Positions 53,653 through 62,586 of a stretch of DNA of 64,000 nucleotides are shown piece after piece (the first letter of the stretch is position 1; every line of letters begins with the position of its first letter). Both the position numbers and the translations under genes were made by a program. Source of the DNA: CAVQFD01 sp963724695 (GTDB lineage: Bacteria; Acidobacteriota; Vicinamibacteria; Vicinamibacterales; CAVVIG01); assembly GCA_963724695.1 (NCBI GenBank), contig CAVRVW010000012.1, positions 930,001 through 994,000 of the forward strand. The letters are read 5' to 3'. The notes under the pieces were generated by a model, which was given only the letters and a program-made list of their open reading frames with translations, was not told the origin of the DNA and searched no databases.

Positions 53653-54900
53653 CTACGTCCACTCGCCTTTACGCATGAGCGGTTCGCGCGAACCGTCGGG
53701 GTGGACGCCGTCGATGTCGAGTTCACCGGACCCGATCATGAAGTCCACGTGAACGGCACTGCGGTTGCCGCCGACAGCCGCGAAGGTGTCGTCGTCCATC
53801 GACTCGCCGCCGCTGAAGGTGAACTTATACGCCGTGCCGAGCGCGACGTGACTGGCCGCGTTCTCGTCGAACAGCGTGTTGTAGAAGAGCAACCCCGACT
53901 GCGACACCGGGGAACTGTGGGGTACGAGCGCCACCTCGCCGAGCCTGGCCGCTCCCTCGTCGGTGCTCAACAGCTGGCGCAGCACCGCTTCACCCCGCGA
54001 CGCCTCGGCGTGGACGATGCGTCCGCCTTCGAAACGCACGTTGAAGTTCTCGATGAGCCTGCCGCCATAACTGAGCGGCTTGGTCGATCGGACGACGCCG
54101 TCGACGCGATCCTTGTGCGGCATGGTGAACACTTCTTCCGTCGGCAGGTTGGCCGTGAAGGAAATCCCACCGCGGCTCGGCGACCGCCCCGAGACCCAGA
54201 CGTGGCCGTCAGGCAGCCCAATCGTCAGATCCGTCCCCGGGCCGGAGTACTTCAACGCCTCGAACTGTCTCGCGTTGAGCCAATCGCGGCGCTCGGCCAG
54301 GGCAGCCAGGTGGGCCTCCCACGCCTGCAGCGGGTCGGACTGGTCCAGGCGGCACAGCCGGCAGATCGCGTCCCACAGGCGCGCCGACTGTTCGGCTGCC
54401 GGAAGGTCGGGAAACACGCGCGCCGCCCACCGCGCGCCCGGCGCGGCGACGACCGCCCAGTTGATTTGGTTGCGGGAGATATGCTCGCGAAATGGCCGGA
54501 CGGCCTGCCCGACGGTCTGCTGGATGGCCGTGACGATCTCCGGGGACGCGTCCTTGAGCAGATCGGGATCGTTGGCGTAGATCGACAGCACCGCATCCCC
54601 CGACTCCACGTGCTGCACGAGGGCCTGCGGCAGCCAGCGCGAGAACAGATCGAAGGAGTCGCGGGGCGCGTGCGCCACGCGGGCAAGCTGCTGCGCCTCG
54701 TCGCCCCACAGCGTCTCGACATAGCTCGCGCCTGCCTTGTAGGCACTGGCCACGACCTGCCGCACGAGCGGCGCGGCCTCGAGCGAGACGCCGCCGTTGG
54801 CGAGCGGGCCGATGATCAGAAGGCGCTGGCCTGGTTGGAGGTTGAGCGCGATCCGGACGGTGAGATCGGCGTAGGTGGCGAACTGATCGTCGTGGTTCAA
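53653..54900 (-). CDS. M29-family aminopeptidase
   Basis: A 415-residue protein, the usual length for AmpS/aminopeptidase II. The metal-binding set is visible: Glu pair in FTANLPTEEVFTMPH, Glu in FDENAASHVALG, His in the same stretch and His-x-Asp in RSAVHVDFMIGSGELDIDG. The N-terminal domain reads YADLTVRIALNLQPGQRLLI. No signal peptide, so it is a cytoplasmic metallo-aminopeptidase. The start codon appears to be TTG at 54900. Flanked on both sides by repeat arrays. Confidence 0.92.
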   Translation of the reverse strand: MNHDDQFATYADLTVRIALNLQPGQRLLIIGPLANGGVSLEAAPLVRQVVASAYKAGASYVETLWGDEAQQLARVAHAPRDSFDLFSRWLPQALVQHVESGDAVLSIYANDPDLLKDASPEIVTAIQQTVGQAVRPFREHISRNQINWAVVAAPGARWAARVFPDLPAAEQSARLWDAICRLCRLDQSDPLQAWEAHLAALAERRDWLNARQFEALKYSGPGTDLTIGLPDGHVWVSGRSPSRGGISFTANLPTEEVFTMPHKDRVDGVVRSTKPLSYGGRLIENFNVRFEGGRIVHAEASRGEAVLRQLLSTDEGAARLGEVALVPHSSPVSQSGLLFYNTLFDENAASHVALGTAYKFTFSGGESMDDDTFAAVGGNRSAVHVDFMIGSGELDIDGVHPDGSREPLMRKGEWT

Positions 54901-54990
54901 GGTTCAGTGTTCAGGGTTGAAGGTGCTGTTCTGGGTTCTGGGTTCAACATGCAGGGTTCATAGTCCTTCGTAGTTCGTCAGTTCTAAGTT
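54901..54990. repeat. short repeat array, GGGTTC and AGTTCTAAGTTCG words
   Basis: GGTTCAGTGTTCAGGGTTGA, then TTCTGGGTTCTGGGTTCA and CGTCAGTTCTAAGTTCGAAG. It fills the gap upstream of the aminopeptidase and continues into the rhomboid gene, encoding its C-terminal residues. Confidence 0.75.
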
Positions 54991-55699
54991 CGAAGTTTCG
55001 CCGGCGGCGGAACGCAGCGGCGAGCAAGAGCCCCGCCGCGAAGCCGCCGACGTGCGCCCAGAACGCGACGCCGCCGCCCTCGACGTTGACCGTCGTCAGC
55101 CCGCTGGCAAACTGAATGAACGCCCAGTAGCCGAGCATCACCCACGCCGGGAGCGCGGTGCGCGTGATGAAGAAGCCGAGGACGACCAGCGTCATGACGC
55201 GCACACGGGGAAAGAGCAACAGATACGCGCCCATCACGCCGCTGATGGCCCCCGAGGCGCCCACCATCGGAACCATCGAGGCCGGGTTGGTCACCACCTG
55301 GAGCAGCGCCGCGGCCAGCCCGCAGGCGAGGTAGAAGACCACGTAGCGGATGCGCGTCATCGCATCTTCGACGTTGTTGCCGAAGAGCCACAGGAACCAC
55401 ATGTTGCCGAGCAAGTGCATCCACGAGCCGTGCAGGAACATGGAGGTGATGACGTGCGGCGTCTGACGGCCCGGGTCCATCAGGCACGCCACGCCGTCAC
55501 CCATTGGAAACCCGGCGCCAGGAGTGACCGACAACGTCAGCTCGCCGGGGATCAGCCCCAGATTGCAAACCGACGCCGCCAGCGGAAACGCCGTCCCGGC
55601 GCCCTGAACGAAGAGCCAGGCGAGCACATTGGCGGCGATCAACACCATCGTGACGATGGGCGTGCGCTGGGTTTCGTTTTCGTCGTGATACGGAAACAC
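54944..55699 (-). CDS. rhomboid-family intramembrane serine protease
   Basis: A 251-residue protein with six or seven helices. Catalytic Ser in MVGASGAISGVMGAYLLLFP and His in AFWAHVGGFAAGLLLAAAF; the WMHLLGNMWFLWLFGNNVED loop supplies the conserved His and Asn. GTG start (VFPYHDENETQRTPI), the usual beginning of this subfamily. Cleaves single-pass membrane proteins within the bilayer; substrates unknown. The last residues (ELRTDELRRTMNPAC) are translated from the repeat array, suggesting the original stop was lost. Confidence 0.92.
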   Translation of the reverse strand: MFPYHDENETQRTPIVTMVLIAANVLAWLFVQGAGTAFPLAASVCNLGLIPGELTLSVTPGAGFPMGDGVACLMDPGRQTPHVITSMFLHGSWMHLLGNMWFLWLFGNNVEDAMTRIRYVVFYLACGLAAALLQVVTNPASMVPMVGASGAISGVMGAYLLLFPRVRVMTLVVLGFFITRTALPAWVMLGYWAFIQFASGLTTVNVEGGGVAFWAHVGGFAAGLLLAAAFRRRRNFELRTDELRRTMNPAC

Positions 55700-55724
55700 G
55701 GCGTCTCACGATAGCACCCTGCAC

Positions 55725-55822
55725 GGGCCACAGGCTTCAGGCTTCGGGCTTCAGGGCTCCGGGACTCAGGGCTTCAGGGGCTCCGGACTTCCATGGCCTT
55801 CGGGCCTGGAGCCTGGAGCCGA
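55725..55822. repeat. short repeat array of GGCTTCAGG / GGGCTTC / GGAGCCT words
   Basis: GGCTTCAGGCTTCGGGCTTC, then CAGGGCTTCAGGGGCTCC and GCCTGGAGCCTGGAGCC cover most of the divergent spacer between the rhomboid and zinc-ribbon genes. The GGAGCCTGGAGCC word also occurs near 13050. Confidence 0.75.
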
Positions 55823-55912
55823 TAAACAGATCGGGTCCTCGACCGCGGTGTCGCCGCCGGCATTCACGGGCAGCGGCGGCAGCCGGCGGGACGGCCCGAT
55901 GCGAAAACGAGC

Positions 55913-56801
55913 ATGAGCGAACGGCGAACCAGTTGGTTGTGCCCGGCCTGTGGCCGACAGGTCCCGGTGTACGTCGAGGGCTGTCGGTGCGGCGTGGCGC
56001 GCGAGCTCGCCCTTCCTGGCGTCGAGATCGCCCCCCGCGCAGCGGAAGGCCCCGGGGCGCTCACGCGTGTCGCCGGAGCGCTGCTTGGCTACGCGCCCGG
56101 CGCGGGATGGTCCGGCGGCCGACGTGCCGCGGCAGCCGCGGCCTTCGTCGTCGAAGCTCGGCGCGACCTTCGCGGTGGTCTACGCGGTGACGAGCGGCGA
56201 GGCGAGCGTCTTGGATGGTGAAGCCCGCATCGTGGCCAGGCTCGATGAACACACGGCTCGTCAGTCGGCATCGGTCAAGGACACGATCCCGACCTTCCTT
56301 CTGCGCCCGGGCCTTCTCGGCACGCTGCCGGCGCCCCCGGCACCGGAGCCTCAGGCGACAACGCCCGCCGCGGTGTCTGCATCGACAACCGCCGCCCCGG
56401 CCGCGCCTGCGCCGCCAATCGAGGTCGCGGCGGAGCTTGTGCCGCTGTCGACAATCACGCCGCTCAACGACGCCGAGCTCAAGAAGGGCTACTGCACGCC
56501 GACCCTCACGGGGCTCGTTCGGCAACGCTTCCCGGGCTCCTACGACACCATGCCGGATGCGGAGCTCGAGAAGCGGGTGCTCGCGAAATATCCCGAGTAC
56601 CGCGGCCGAATCTGCGACCTGCCGGCATGGATCGGCGCCGGTCCGCACGAGATCGTCAAGTACGAACCTGTCGGCAGGAGGGCCGCGCTCATGCCGATGC
56701 TGCCGCCCTGGGCACTCGCGGGCCTGGCCACTCTCGGGTTGGCCTTCGTGTCGCTGAATGTGTACTACCGCGTCCTCGCTCGCCGGCTGGCCACGTCCTG
56801 A
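55913..56801 (+). CDS. zinc-ribbon, proline-rich, single-pass membrane protein (one frameshift)
   Basis: About 295 residues. The N-terminus has SWLCPACGRQVP and EGCRCGV, a cysteine set suited to a zinc ribbon. After a +1 between about 56110 and 56165 the other frame continues with TFAVVYAVTSGEASVLDGEA. A Pro/Ala-rich linker (about 150-190) follows, then a conserved-looking segment FPGSYDTMPDAELEKRVLAK and a C-terminal helix (WALAGLATLGLAFVSLNVYY). Not a family I recognise. The membrane end and cytoplasmic ribbon suggest a scaffold or sensor. Confidence 0.62.
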
Positions 56802-56803
56802 CC

Positions 56804-56875
56804 GTAGGCGGGTCCCAAAGGACCCGCCCTACCCTGACCCGCAGACTGCGTAGGGCGGGTCCTTTTGGACCCGCC
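56804..56875. repeat. REP/BIME-like paired hairpins with terminal GTAG, copy 2
   Basis: First hairpin: GTAG, stem GCGGGTCC, loop CAAA, GGACCCGC and CTAC (56829-56832), so it has GTAG on both strands. Second: GTAG (56850-56853), stem GGCGGGTCC, loop TTTT, identical to the left element at 8215. It sits between the zinc-ribbon and H1-like genes. Confidence 0.8.
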
Positions 56876-56929
56876 GGAGTAAGATCTCGCTTTCGACGCG
56901 AGCGCCCGGTGCGCAGGGAGAGTGCGGAG

Positions 56930-57277
56930 ATGGCCAAGGAAGACAAGACGCCAGCAGAGAGCAAGGCCGAAGCGTTTGCCGAGGATCTCGGCCGCCTGCT
57001 CGGGACCGCCGAGCGCAAGGCGAGCGAATGGCTCAACCAGCGCACGTCGGTGGCCGCGCAGCTGGCGAAGATCCGCGACACGGCGGCGGCCATGCTCGAG
57101 CAGCTCGGCGAGGGCCGCGCCAGGGGGCGCGGCAAAGGCACGAGCAAAGCGGTGTCGGCGCGAGCGAACAAGGACGCCAAGAAGAAGCCGCGCGTCATGT
57201 CCGCCAAGGCCCGGGCCGCCATCTCCGCGGCCCAGAAGAGACGCTGGGCCAAGGTGCAGGCAGGCGAAGAACACTGA
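56930..57277 (+). CDS. small basic histone H1-like protein
   Basis: A 115-residue protein with an acidic helical N-terminal half (AEAFAEDLGRLLGTAERKAS) and a Lys/Arg/Ala-rich C-terminal half (RARGRGKGTSKAVSARANKD, then KKPRVMSAKARAAISAAQ and KRRWAKVQA). The final motif is widespread in bacterial AT-hook or nucleoid-associated small proteins, suggesting DNA binding. The start ATG at 56930 follows GGAGAGTGCGGAG. Downstream lies a repeat array. Confidence 0.7.
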   Translation: MAKEDKTPAESKAEAFAEDLGRLLGTAERKASEWLNQRTSVAAQLAKIRDTAAAMLEQLGEGRARGRGKGTSKAVSARANKDAKKKPRVMSAKARAAISAAQKRRWAKVQAGEEH

Positions 57278-57279
57278 AA

Positions 57280-57345
57280 AGGCTTAGGGCTCACGGCTCA
57301 GGGCTCAGGGTGACGAATTCCTAATGGCCTAATTCCTAATTCGCA
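57280..57345. repeat. short repeat array, GGGCTCA and CCTAATT words
   Basis: TTAGGGCTCACGGCTCAGGG, then CTCAGGG, and then TTCCTAATGGCCTAATTCCT. It fills the convergent gap between the H1-like gene and prfC. Confidence 0.75.
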
Positions 57346-57353
57346 ATCGAGCG

Positions 57354-58994
57354 TCAGCTCGTAGGGCTTTCCTCCAGCAGTTCCACCGCCGGGTGCTGGC
57401 GCTGGAAGTACTCGAGATCGAACGGCGAGCTGAAGAGCAGGATGCTGCGGCCGCGGCTGTCCTCCGCGATCTGGCTCCTCCCTCCCGGATGGGGCAACGG
57501 CCTGGTCGGATCGGCGGGCCATCGCGCGGCGGTGTAGGACGCGGGATCCACGGAGGCCACCACGTTGTACTCGGTTTGCAGGCGGCTGACGATCACGTCG
57601 AACTGCAGCGCGCCGACGACGCCGACGATCGGCTCGCGCCGGCCGGCGGCCACGTAGAAGACCTGCATCAGGCCTTCCTCTTCGAGCTGCCGGAGACCTT
57701 CGTCGAACTGTTTGTACCGCGTGTCCTGCAGGCGCACCCGGCCGAAGTGCTCGGCAGGAAACCGCGGCATGTCCAGGAACCGGAGCGGTTCCCCGTCGTA
57801 GAGCGTGTCGCCGATGCCGAACTGCCCCGGGTTGACGAGGCCGACAATGTCGCCGGCATAGGCGGACGCGACGGTTTCACGATCGCGGCCAAAGAAGCGG
57901 TACGCGCGCGAGGCGCGCAGCTCCTGCGCGTTCCGGCTGTTCGACATCACCATGTCCTTGGTGAACTGTCCGGAGCACACGCGAACGAACGCGACGCGAT
58001 CGCGGTGGCGCGGATCCATGTTCGCCTGGATCTTGAAGACGAACCCCGTGAATCGCTCGTCGGTGGGGTTGACGACCCCGCGGTCGCTCAGGCGCGCCTG
58101 CGGCGGCGGCGCGATTTCCACGAGCGCGCGCAGGAAGGGCTCGAGGCCGAAGTTGGTCAGCGCGCTGCCGAAGAACACCGGCGTCTGGCGGCCGGCGAGG
58201 TACTCGGACACGTCGAACGGCGTGCCGGCGACGCGGATCAAGTCCAGGGCGTCCCGCAGGTGGGCGTGGGCCTCGACGCCGATGACCTCGATGGCCGCCG
58301 GATCGTCGAACGCCGACATGTCCACGGACGCCTTGCGCTGCCCCTGCCCCTCGCGTTCGTACAGCAGGAGCTCGCGGCTCTGGAGTCCGTACACCCCGCG
58401 GAACGTGTCGGCGCTCCCGACCGGCCAGTTCACGGGCGCGGCAGAAATTCCGAGCGTGTGCTCGAGATCGTCGAGCAGCTCCATGGGATCCCGCGAGGGA
58501 TGATCCAGCTTGTTGATGAAGGTCAGGATCGGCAGGCGGTGGCGCCGGGCGACCTCGAAGAGCTTGCGCGTCTGGGTCTCGACGCCCTTGCCGGCGTCGA
58601 TGACCATCACCACGCTGTCGGCGGCGACGAGCGCCCGGTAGGTGTCTTCGCTGAAGTCCTTGTGGCCGGGGGTGTCGATGAGGGCCATGCGCCGCCCCTC
58701 GAGCTCGAACTCGAGCGCCGCGGAGGTCATCGAGATGCCGCGCTCCTGCTCGAGCTTCATCCAGTCGGAGGTCGCGTGGCGGCGGTTCCGCCGCCCCCTG
58801 ACCGCCCCGGCCAACTCGATGGCCCCGGCATAGAGCAGGAGCTTCTCGGTCAGCGTCGTCTTGCCCGCGTCGGGGTGCGAGATGATGGCGAAGGTCCGGC
58901 GCCGGCCGACCTCGCGTTCGAGCTCGCTCGCGATCGAGGGGTTGACGGCGGGGGTCTGGATGTCGGTGGTGTCCGGCTCTGGCAGTGAGGTCAC
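57354..58994 (-). CDS. prfC: peptide chain release factor 3
   Basis: A 546-residue translational GTPase. The G domain has the P loop ISHPDAGKTTLTEKLLLYAG, switch II DTPGHKDFSEDTYRALVAAD and the NKLD motif. The typical RF3 insert (MKLEQERGISMTSAALEFEL) and the C-terminal part (YNVVASVDPASYTAARWPAD) are present. It recycles RF1/RF2 from the ribosome after termination. The start is placed at GTG 58994 (VTSLPEPD). The open frame extends upstream to 59273 without family similarity. Intact frame. Confidence 0.95.
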   Translation of the reverse strand: MTSLPEPDTTDIQTPAVNPSIASELEREVGRRRTFAIISHPDAGKTTLTEKLLLYAGAIELAGAVRGRRNRRHATSDWMKLEQERGISMTSAALEFELEGRRMALIDTPGHKDFSEDTYRALVAADSVVMVIDAGKGVETQTRKLFEVARRHRLPILTFINKLDHPSRDPMELLDDLEHTLGISAAPVNWPVGSADTFRGVYGLQSRELLLYEREGQGQRKASVDMSAFDDPAAIEVIGVEAHAHLRDALDLIRVAGTPFDVSEYLAGRQTPVFFGSALTNFGLEPFLRALVEIAPPPQARLSDRGVVNPTDERFTGFVFKIQANMDPRHRDRVAFVRVCSGQFTKDMVMSNSRNAQELRASRAYRFFGRDRETVASAYAGDIVGLVNPGQFGIGDTLYDGEPLRFLDMPRFPAEHFGRVRLQDTRYKQFDEGLRQLEEEGLMQVFYVAAGRREPIVGVVGALQFDVIVSRLQTEYNVVASVDPASYTAARWPADPTRPLPHPGGRSQIAEDSRGRSILLFSSPFDLEYFQRQHPAVELLEESPTS

Positions 58995-59073
58995 TGCCTC
59001 CAGTCTAACTTGAGGCGGGTCGAGACCTCCTGCGGCGGGGCGGGGAGCCCCGCCGCAGGACATCAATCGTGCT

Positions 59074-60352
59074 CTATCGCTTGTCGGCCGGCCAGAGAAC
59101 GCCCTGGCTCTTCTCGCCCTCGGCGCCTGCCGGGACCGGGCCCATGCCCTTGAAGATGAATCGCTGCAGACGCGAGCCCTCGTAGGTTTCCGTCGTGTAG
59201 ATGTTGCCCTTGCTGTCGACCGCGATGCTGTGCACCGCGAAGAACATCCCGGGCTGGCGGCCGCCTTCGCCAAACGCCGTCAGGACCTTCATCGTCTTCC
59301 GCTCGATGATGTAGACCTTCATGTTCTGGCCGTCGGCCAGGTAGATGAAGCGCTGCGCCGGGTCGTGCGAGAAGTCGATGTCCCAGGTCGAGCCCTGCGA
59401 CAAGGTCTGCGGCGCGATGATGTGCTCGCTGACGAACTTGCCGTCCTTCTGGAAGATCTGGATGCGGTCCGCGTTGCGGTCGCAGACGTAGACAAAGCCG
59501 TCCTTCGAGATCTCCGAGCAGTGCACCGGCCCGCGGAACTGGTCTGCTGCGGCTTCTCGTCCGGCACGTAGCCGGCCAAGGTCGACCGTCGTCGGGCTTG
59601 TTGCCGTAGGCGCCCCAGTAGCGCTTCATGGCGCCGGTGTTCGACGTCGAGCACGGCGATGCGGCGGTTGAAGTAGCCGTCGGCGATGTACGCCTCGTTG
59701 GCGCCGGGGTCGATTCCGATCTTGGCGACGCGGCCGAAGCTGTCCGGGCGTTGCTGTTCCGCGTGTAGACCGGCTGGCCGTCCTTCTCGCCGGTCTTGCG
59801 CGCGTCGGGCTTGCCGTACTGCGCCAGGAACTTGCCGTCCTTCGTGAACTTCAGGACGTGGGAGTCGCCAGGGCCGTTGCCGCCGATCCACACGTTGTCC
59901 ATGTGATCGATGGTGATGCCGTGGTTGGACGAGGGCCACTTGTAGTCGCCCGTCTCGGTGCCGATCCCGCCCCAGCTGTGCTTGAGGTTTCCGGCCTGGT
60001 CGAACGCCAGCACCGGCGGACCGGGCCGGCAGCACTCGCTGAGCGGCGGATTCTGCGCCGCGCCGATCTCGGTCGTCGCGACGAACTGGTCAGGCGTGTT
60101 GCGATGGACGATCCAGACCGTGTCGGTCGAGTCCACGTCCACGCCGATGATCGGGCCCATCAGCCCGTGGTTCCCGATGTTCTTGGGAAAGAACGGATCG
60201 ACCTCGAACATCGGCACCAGCCCTTCGGCCGAGATGTCCATGTTTGGGGCGCCGCTGCCCCCGCCGCCGCCGTTGTTGGCGGCCTGCTGCGCGCACGCGA
60301 CGATGAGCGCGAGCAGCGATACTCCGATGATAAGGTTGCCCTTCCGGTTCAT
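59074..60352 (-). CDS. PAL-like NHL-propeller lipoprotein (several frameshifts)
   Basis: About 425 residues from ATG 60352 with GGAGG before it. The lipobox is in SLLALIVACAQQ, followed by a Gly-rich tether. The propeller resembles the 18026 protein: SSNHGITIDHMDNVWIGGNG, IGIDPGANEAYIADGYFNRR, FVYVCDRNADRIQIFQKDGK and FFAVHSIAVDSKGNIYTTET. His residues occur at the blade positions of the PAL zinc ligands (NHG, VHC, VHS). At least three frame changes fall between about 59540 and 59760. Probably an outer-membrane-anchored periplasmic enzyme or binding propeller. Confidence 0.75.
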
Positions 60353-60435
60353 CTCGATCCTCCACTGGTCGTTGACGGAGTCGAGGCCACAGATGCTGCG
60401 GCGACCGCTCGGGCCCCTCGACGGCCGAAAGTATA

Positions 60436-61866
60436 ATGGCAATCCAAACGCCGATGCACGGATTGATTGCTCGTGGTCATTTTGACCTCTTCGGCGGTGC
60501 GTCCGCGCCCCGCCGGGGCCCTGCGCGGGGCCTCGTCGGCCTCCTCGTCTTCCTCGTCCTCGTGATGGGCTCGTGGTCGACGCCGCGCGCGCACGAGGTG
60601 CCCGCCGACGTCCTCGTGCAGGTGCTGGTCAAGCCCGACGGCAACCGGCTGCGGGTGCTGGTCCGCGTGCCGATCGTCTCGATGCAGGACATCGACTTCC
60701 CGCAGCGCGGACCGGGATACCTCAATATTTCCGAGGCCGACGCCGGCCCTGCGGCAGGCCGCCGATGTCTGGGTGGCCAACGAGCTGCGACGTCTACGAG
60801 AACGACGTTCGCCTGGAGGGCCGGCAGCTCGTGGCGGTCATGGCCTCGCTCCCCTCCGACCGCTCGTTCGCCAGCTACGACGAGGCGCTGGCGCACGTCC
60901 TCGGCCCCAGGCTTCCGGACAGCACCGAGATCGTCTGGCAGCAGACCATGCTCGACATGCTGTTCGAGTACCCGATTCAGTCCGATCGCTCGCAGTTCTC
61001 GATCGACCCGACGCTGGCGCGCCTCGGGTTCCGGACGCAGACCGTGCTGCGGTTCGTGCTGCCGGACGGAACCGTGCGGGCGTTCGACTACCGCGGCAAC
61101 CCCGGGCTGGTGCGCCTCGACCCGCGGCTGGAGCCAGGCGGCGCTCCGGTTCGTCGGTCCTCGGCTTCGAGCACATCCTGGACGGCGCCGACCACCTGCT
61201 CTTTCTCGCCTGCCTCGTCATCCCGTTCCGCCGCCTCCGGCCGCTCGTCGCCATCGTCACGTCGTTCACGATCGCGCATTCGGTGACGCTCATCGCGTCG
61301 GCGTTCGGCTTCGCGCCAGGCGCCGCGTGGTTCCCGCCGCTGGTCGAGACGCTCATCGCCGCTGTCGATTGTCTACATGGCGAGCGAGAACATGCTCGGG
61401 GTCACGCCGAAGCGGCGGTGGCTGATGACGTTCGCCTTCGGCCTCGTGCACGGCTTCGGCTTCTCGTTCGCGCTGCGCGAGACGCTGCAGTTCGCCGGCG
61501 GCCACCTGCTGACGTCGCTTCTGGCATTCAACGTCGGCGTCGAGATCGGCCAGCTGCTGGTGATCGTGGTGCTCGTAGGCATGCTTGTCGGTCCTGTTCC
61601 GCTACACCCTCGCCGAGCGGGCCGGGACCCTGCTCCTCTCGGGGCTGGTGGCGCACACGGCGTGGCACTGGATGAGCGAGCGCGGAAGCACGCTGATGCT
61701 CTACAACATCCAGCCGACGCTGCCGGCGTTCGACATGCAGCTCGTCGCCGCCTCGATGCGCTGGGGCATGCTGGTGCTGATCGTGGTGACGCTGGTCTGG
61801 CTGATGTCGATGGTGTTCCCGAAGCTGGAGCAGGACCAGGCCGAACCGGCGCGGGCCAGGGAGTAG
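60436..61866 (+). CDS. HupE/UreJ-family membrane protein (several frameshifts)
   Basis: About 470 residues in five frame segments. The N-terminus has a signal helix (LLVFLVLVMGSWSTPRAHEV) and a periplasmic region. The C-terminal half is HupE/UreJ_2: VLGFEHILDGADHLLFLACL, VTSFTIAHSVTLIASAFGF, MTFAFGLVHGFGFSFALRET and NVGVEIGQLLVIVVLVGML. Conserved His/Asp in FEHILDGADH and HGFGFS suggest metal transport (nickel or cobalt in better known relatives). Changes near 60755, 61150, 61370 and 61585. Divergent from the PAL-like lipoprotein. Confidence 0.82.
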
Positions 61867-61872
61867 ACCGGC

Positions 61873-61956
61873 GTGATAAGGGTCATCCTCCTCGCCATGG
61901 GCGTCATCGTCATCCTGACCGTCGTCCGCATCCTGCTCGGTCTCAGAAAACCATAG
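61873..61956 (+). CDS. 27-residue hydrophobic membrane peptide
   Basis: GTG start with GGGAG nine bases upstream. The product is VIRVILLAMGVIVILTVVRI plus seven residues ending LRKP, a single hydrophobic helix with a positive C-terminus. It begins six bases after the HupE stop, so it could be co-transcribed. The stop lies at the edge of a repeat array. No homology can be judged at this length. Confidence 0.35.
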   Translation: MIRVILLAMGVIVILTVVRILLGLRKP

Positions 61957-62005
61957 GTCGGGCGGGTCGGGCAGGTCGGGTGGGTCGGGCGGATTCGGGG
62001 GTGGG
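61955..62005. repeat. short repeat array, unit GGTCGGGC/GGTCGGGT
   Basis: AGGTCGGGCGGGTCGGGCAG, then GTCGGGTGGGTCGGGCGGAT, ending in a GGGGGTGGGGCCCC tail shared with the end of the 79-bp repeat near 29371-29384. Confidence 0.75.
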
Positions 62006-62039
62006 GCCCCGGCGCAAGGTGAATAATGCTGGCACTGAC

Positions 62040-62483
62040 ATGAGCAAGCACGACCACACGCCTGAGGAAGAACGACGCATCCGCGAGGCGGCGCTCGACG
62101 AAACGATCAGCGAATCGTTCCCATCGAGCGACCCGCCATCGTCTTTACCGAACCCCGACGAGCACGACACGCCAGGTTTCAGCGCGGCTCGAGAGAAGAT
62201 CGCCGACTTCCAGCGAGGGCTGGCGAGGCTCGGCGGCCCGCTGTCGTTCGAGGAGCTGTTCACGCCCGACTTCATGCGCCGGCACACGGACTTCGAGGAC
62301 ATGGAGGCGATGGTCGCGGCATCAGGCCGCGACGTGCGGACCACCGAGGATTTCGAGGCGATTCCGCCGTCCGAGTGGGACGCGCTGGTGCGGGCGCGGA
62401 CGCGGTTCACGAGCTGGGGCGCGATGCGCGGCAAGGCCGCGGAGGAGTACGCCGAGCGCCTGTTCGACGCCGGCCGCCGCTGA
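62040..62483 (+). CDS. small acidic protein with SESFPSSDPPSS motif
   Basis: A 147-residue soluble protein. Its N-terminal part has EEERRIREAALDETISESFP then SSDPPSSLPNPDEHD, a motif found in many small bacterial proteins of unknown role. The C-terminal half is helical (FTPDFMRRHTDFEDMEAMVA, ending AAEEYAERLFDAGRR). Located between HupE and the isocitrate dehydrogenase gene. No function assigned. Confidence 0.7.
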   Translation: MSKHDHTPEEERRIREAALDETISESFPSSDPPSSLPNPDEHDTPGFSAAREKIADFQRGLARLGGPLSFEELFTPDFMRRHTDFEDMEAMVAASGRDVRTTEDFEAIPPSEWDALVRARTRFTSWGAMRGKAAEEYAERLFDAGRR

Positions 62484-62586
62484 CACTTCGCGGCCGTAGA
62501 ATATCTGCTTCTGGATCCAGCCTCTACGAGACGGAGACACGGGCGGGACCCCTCCAGTGACCCCTATCGACTCCAAGGAAGAGAAG

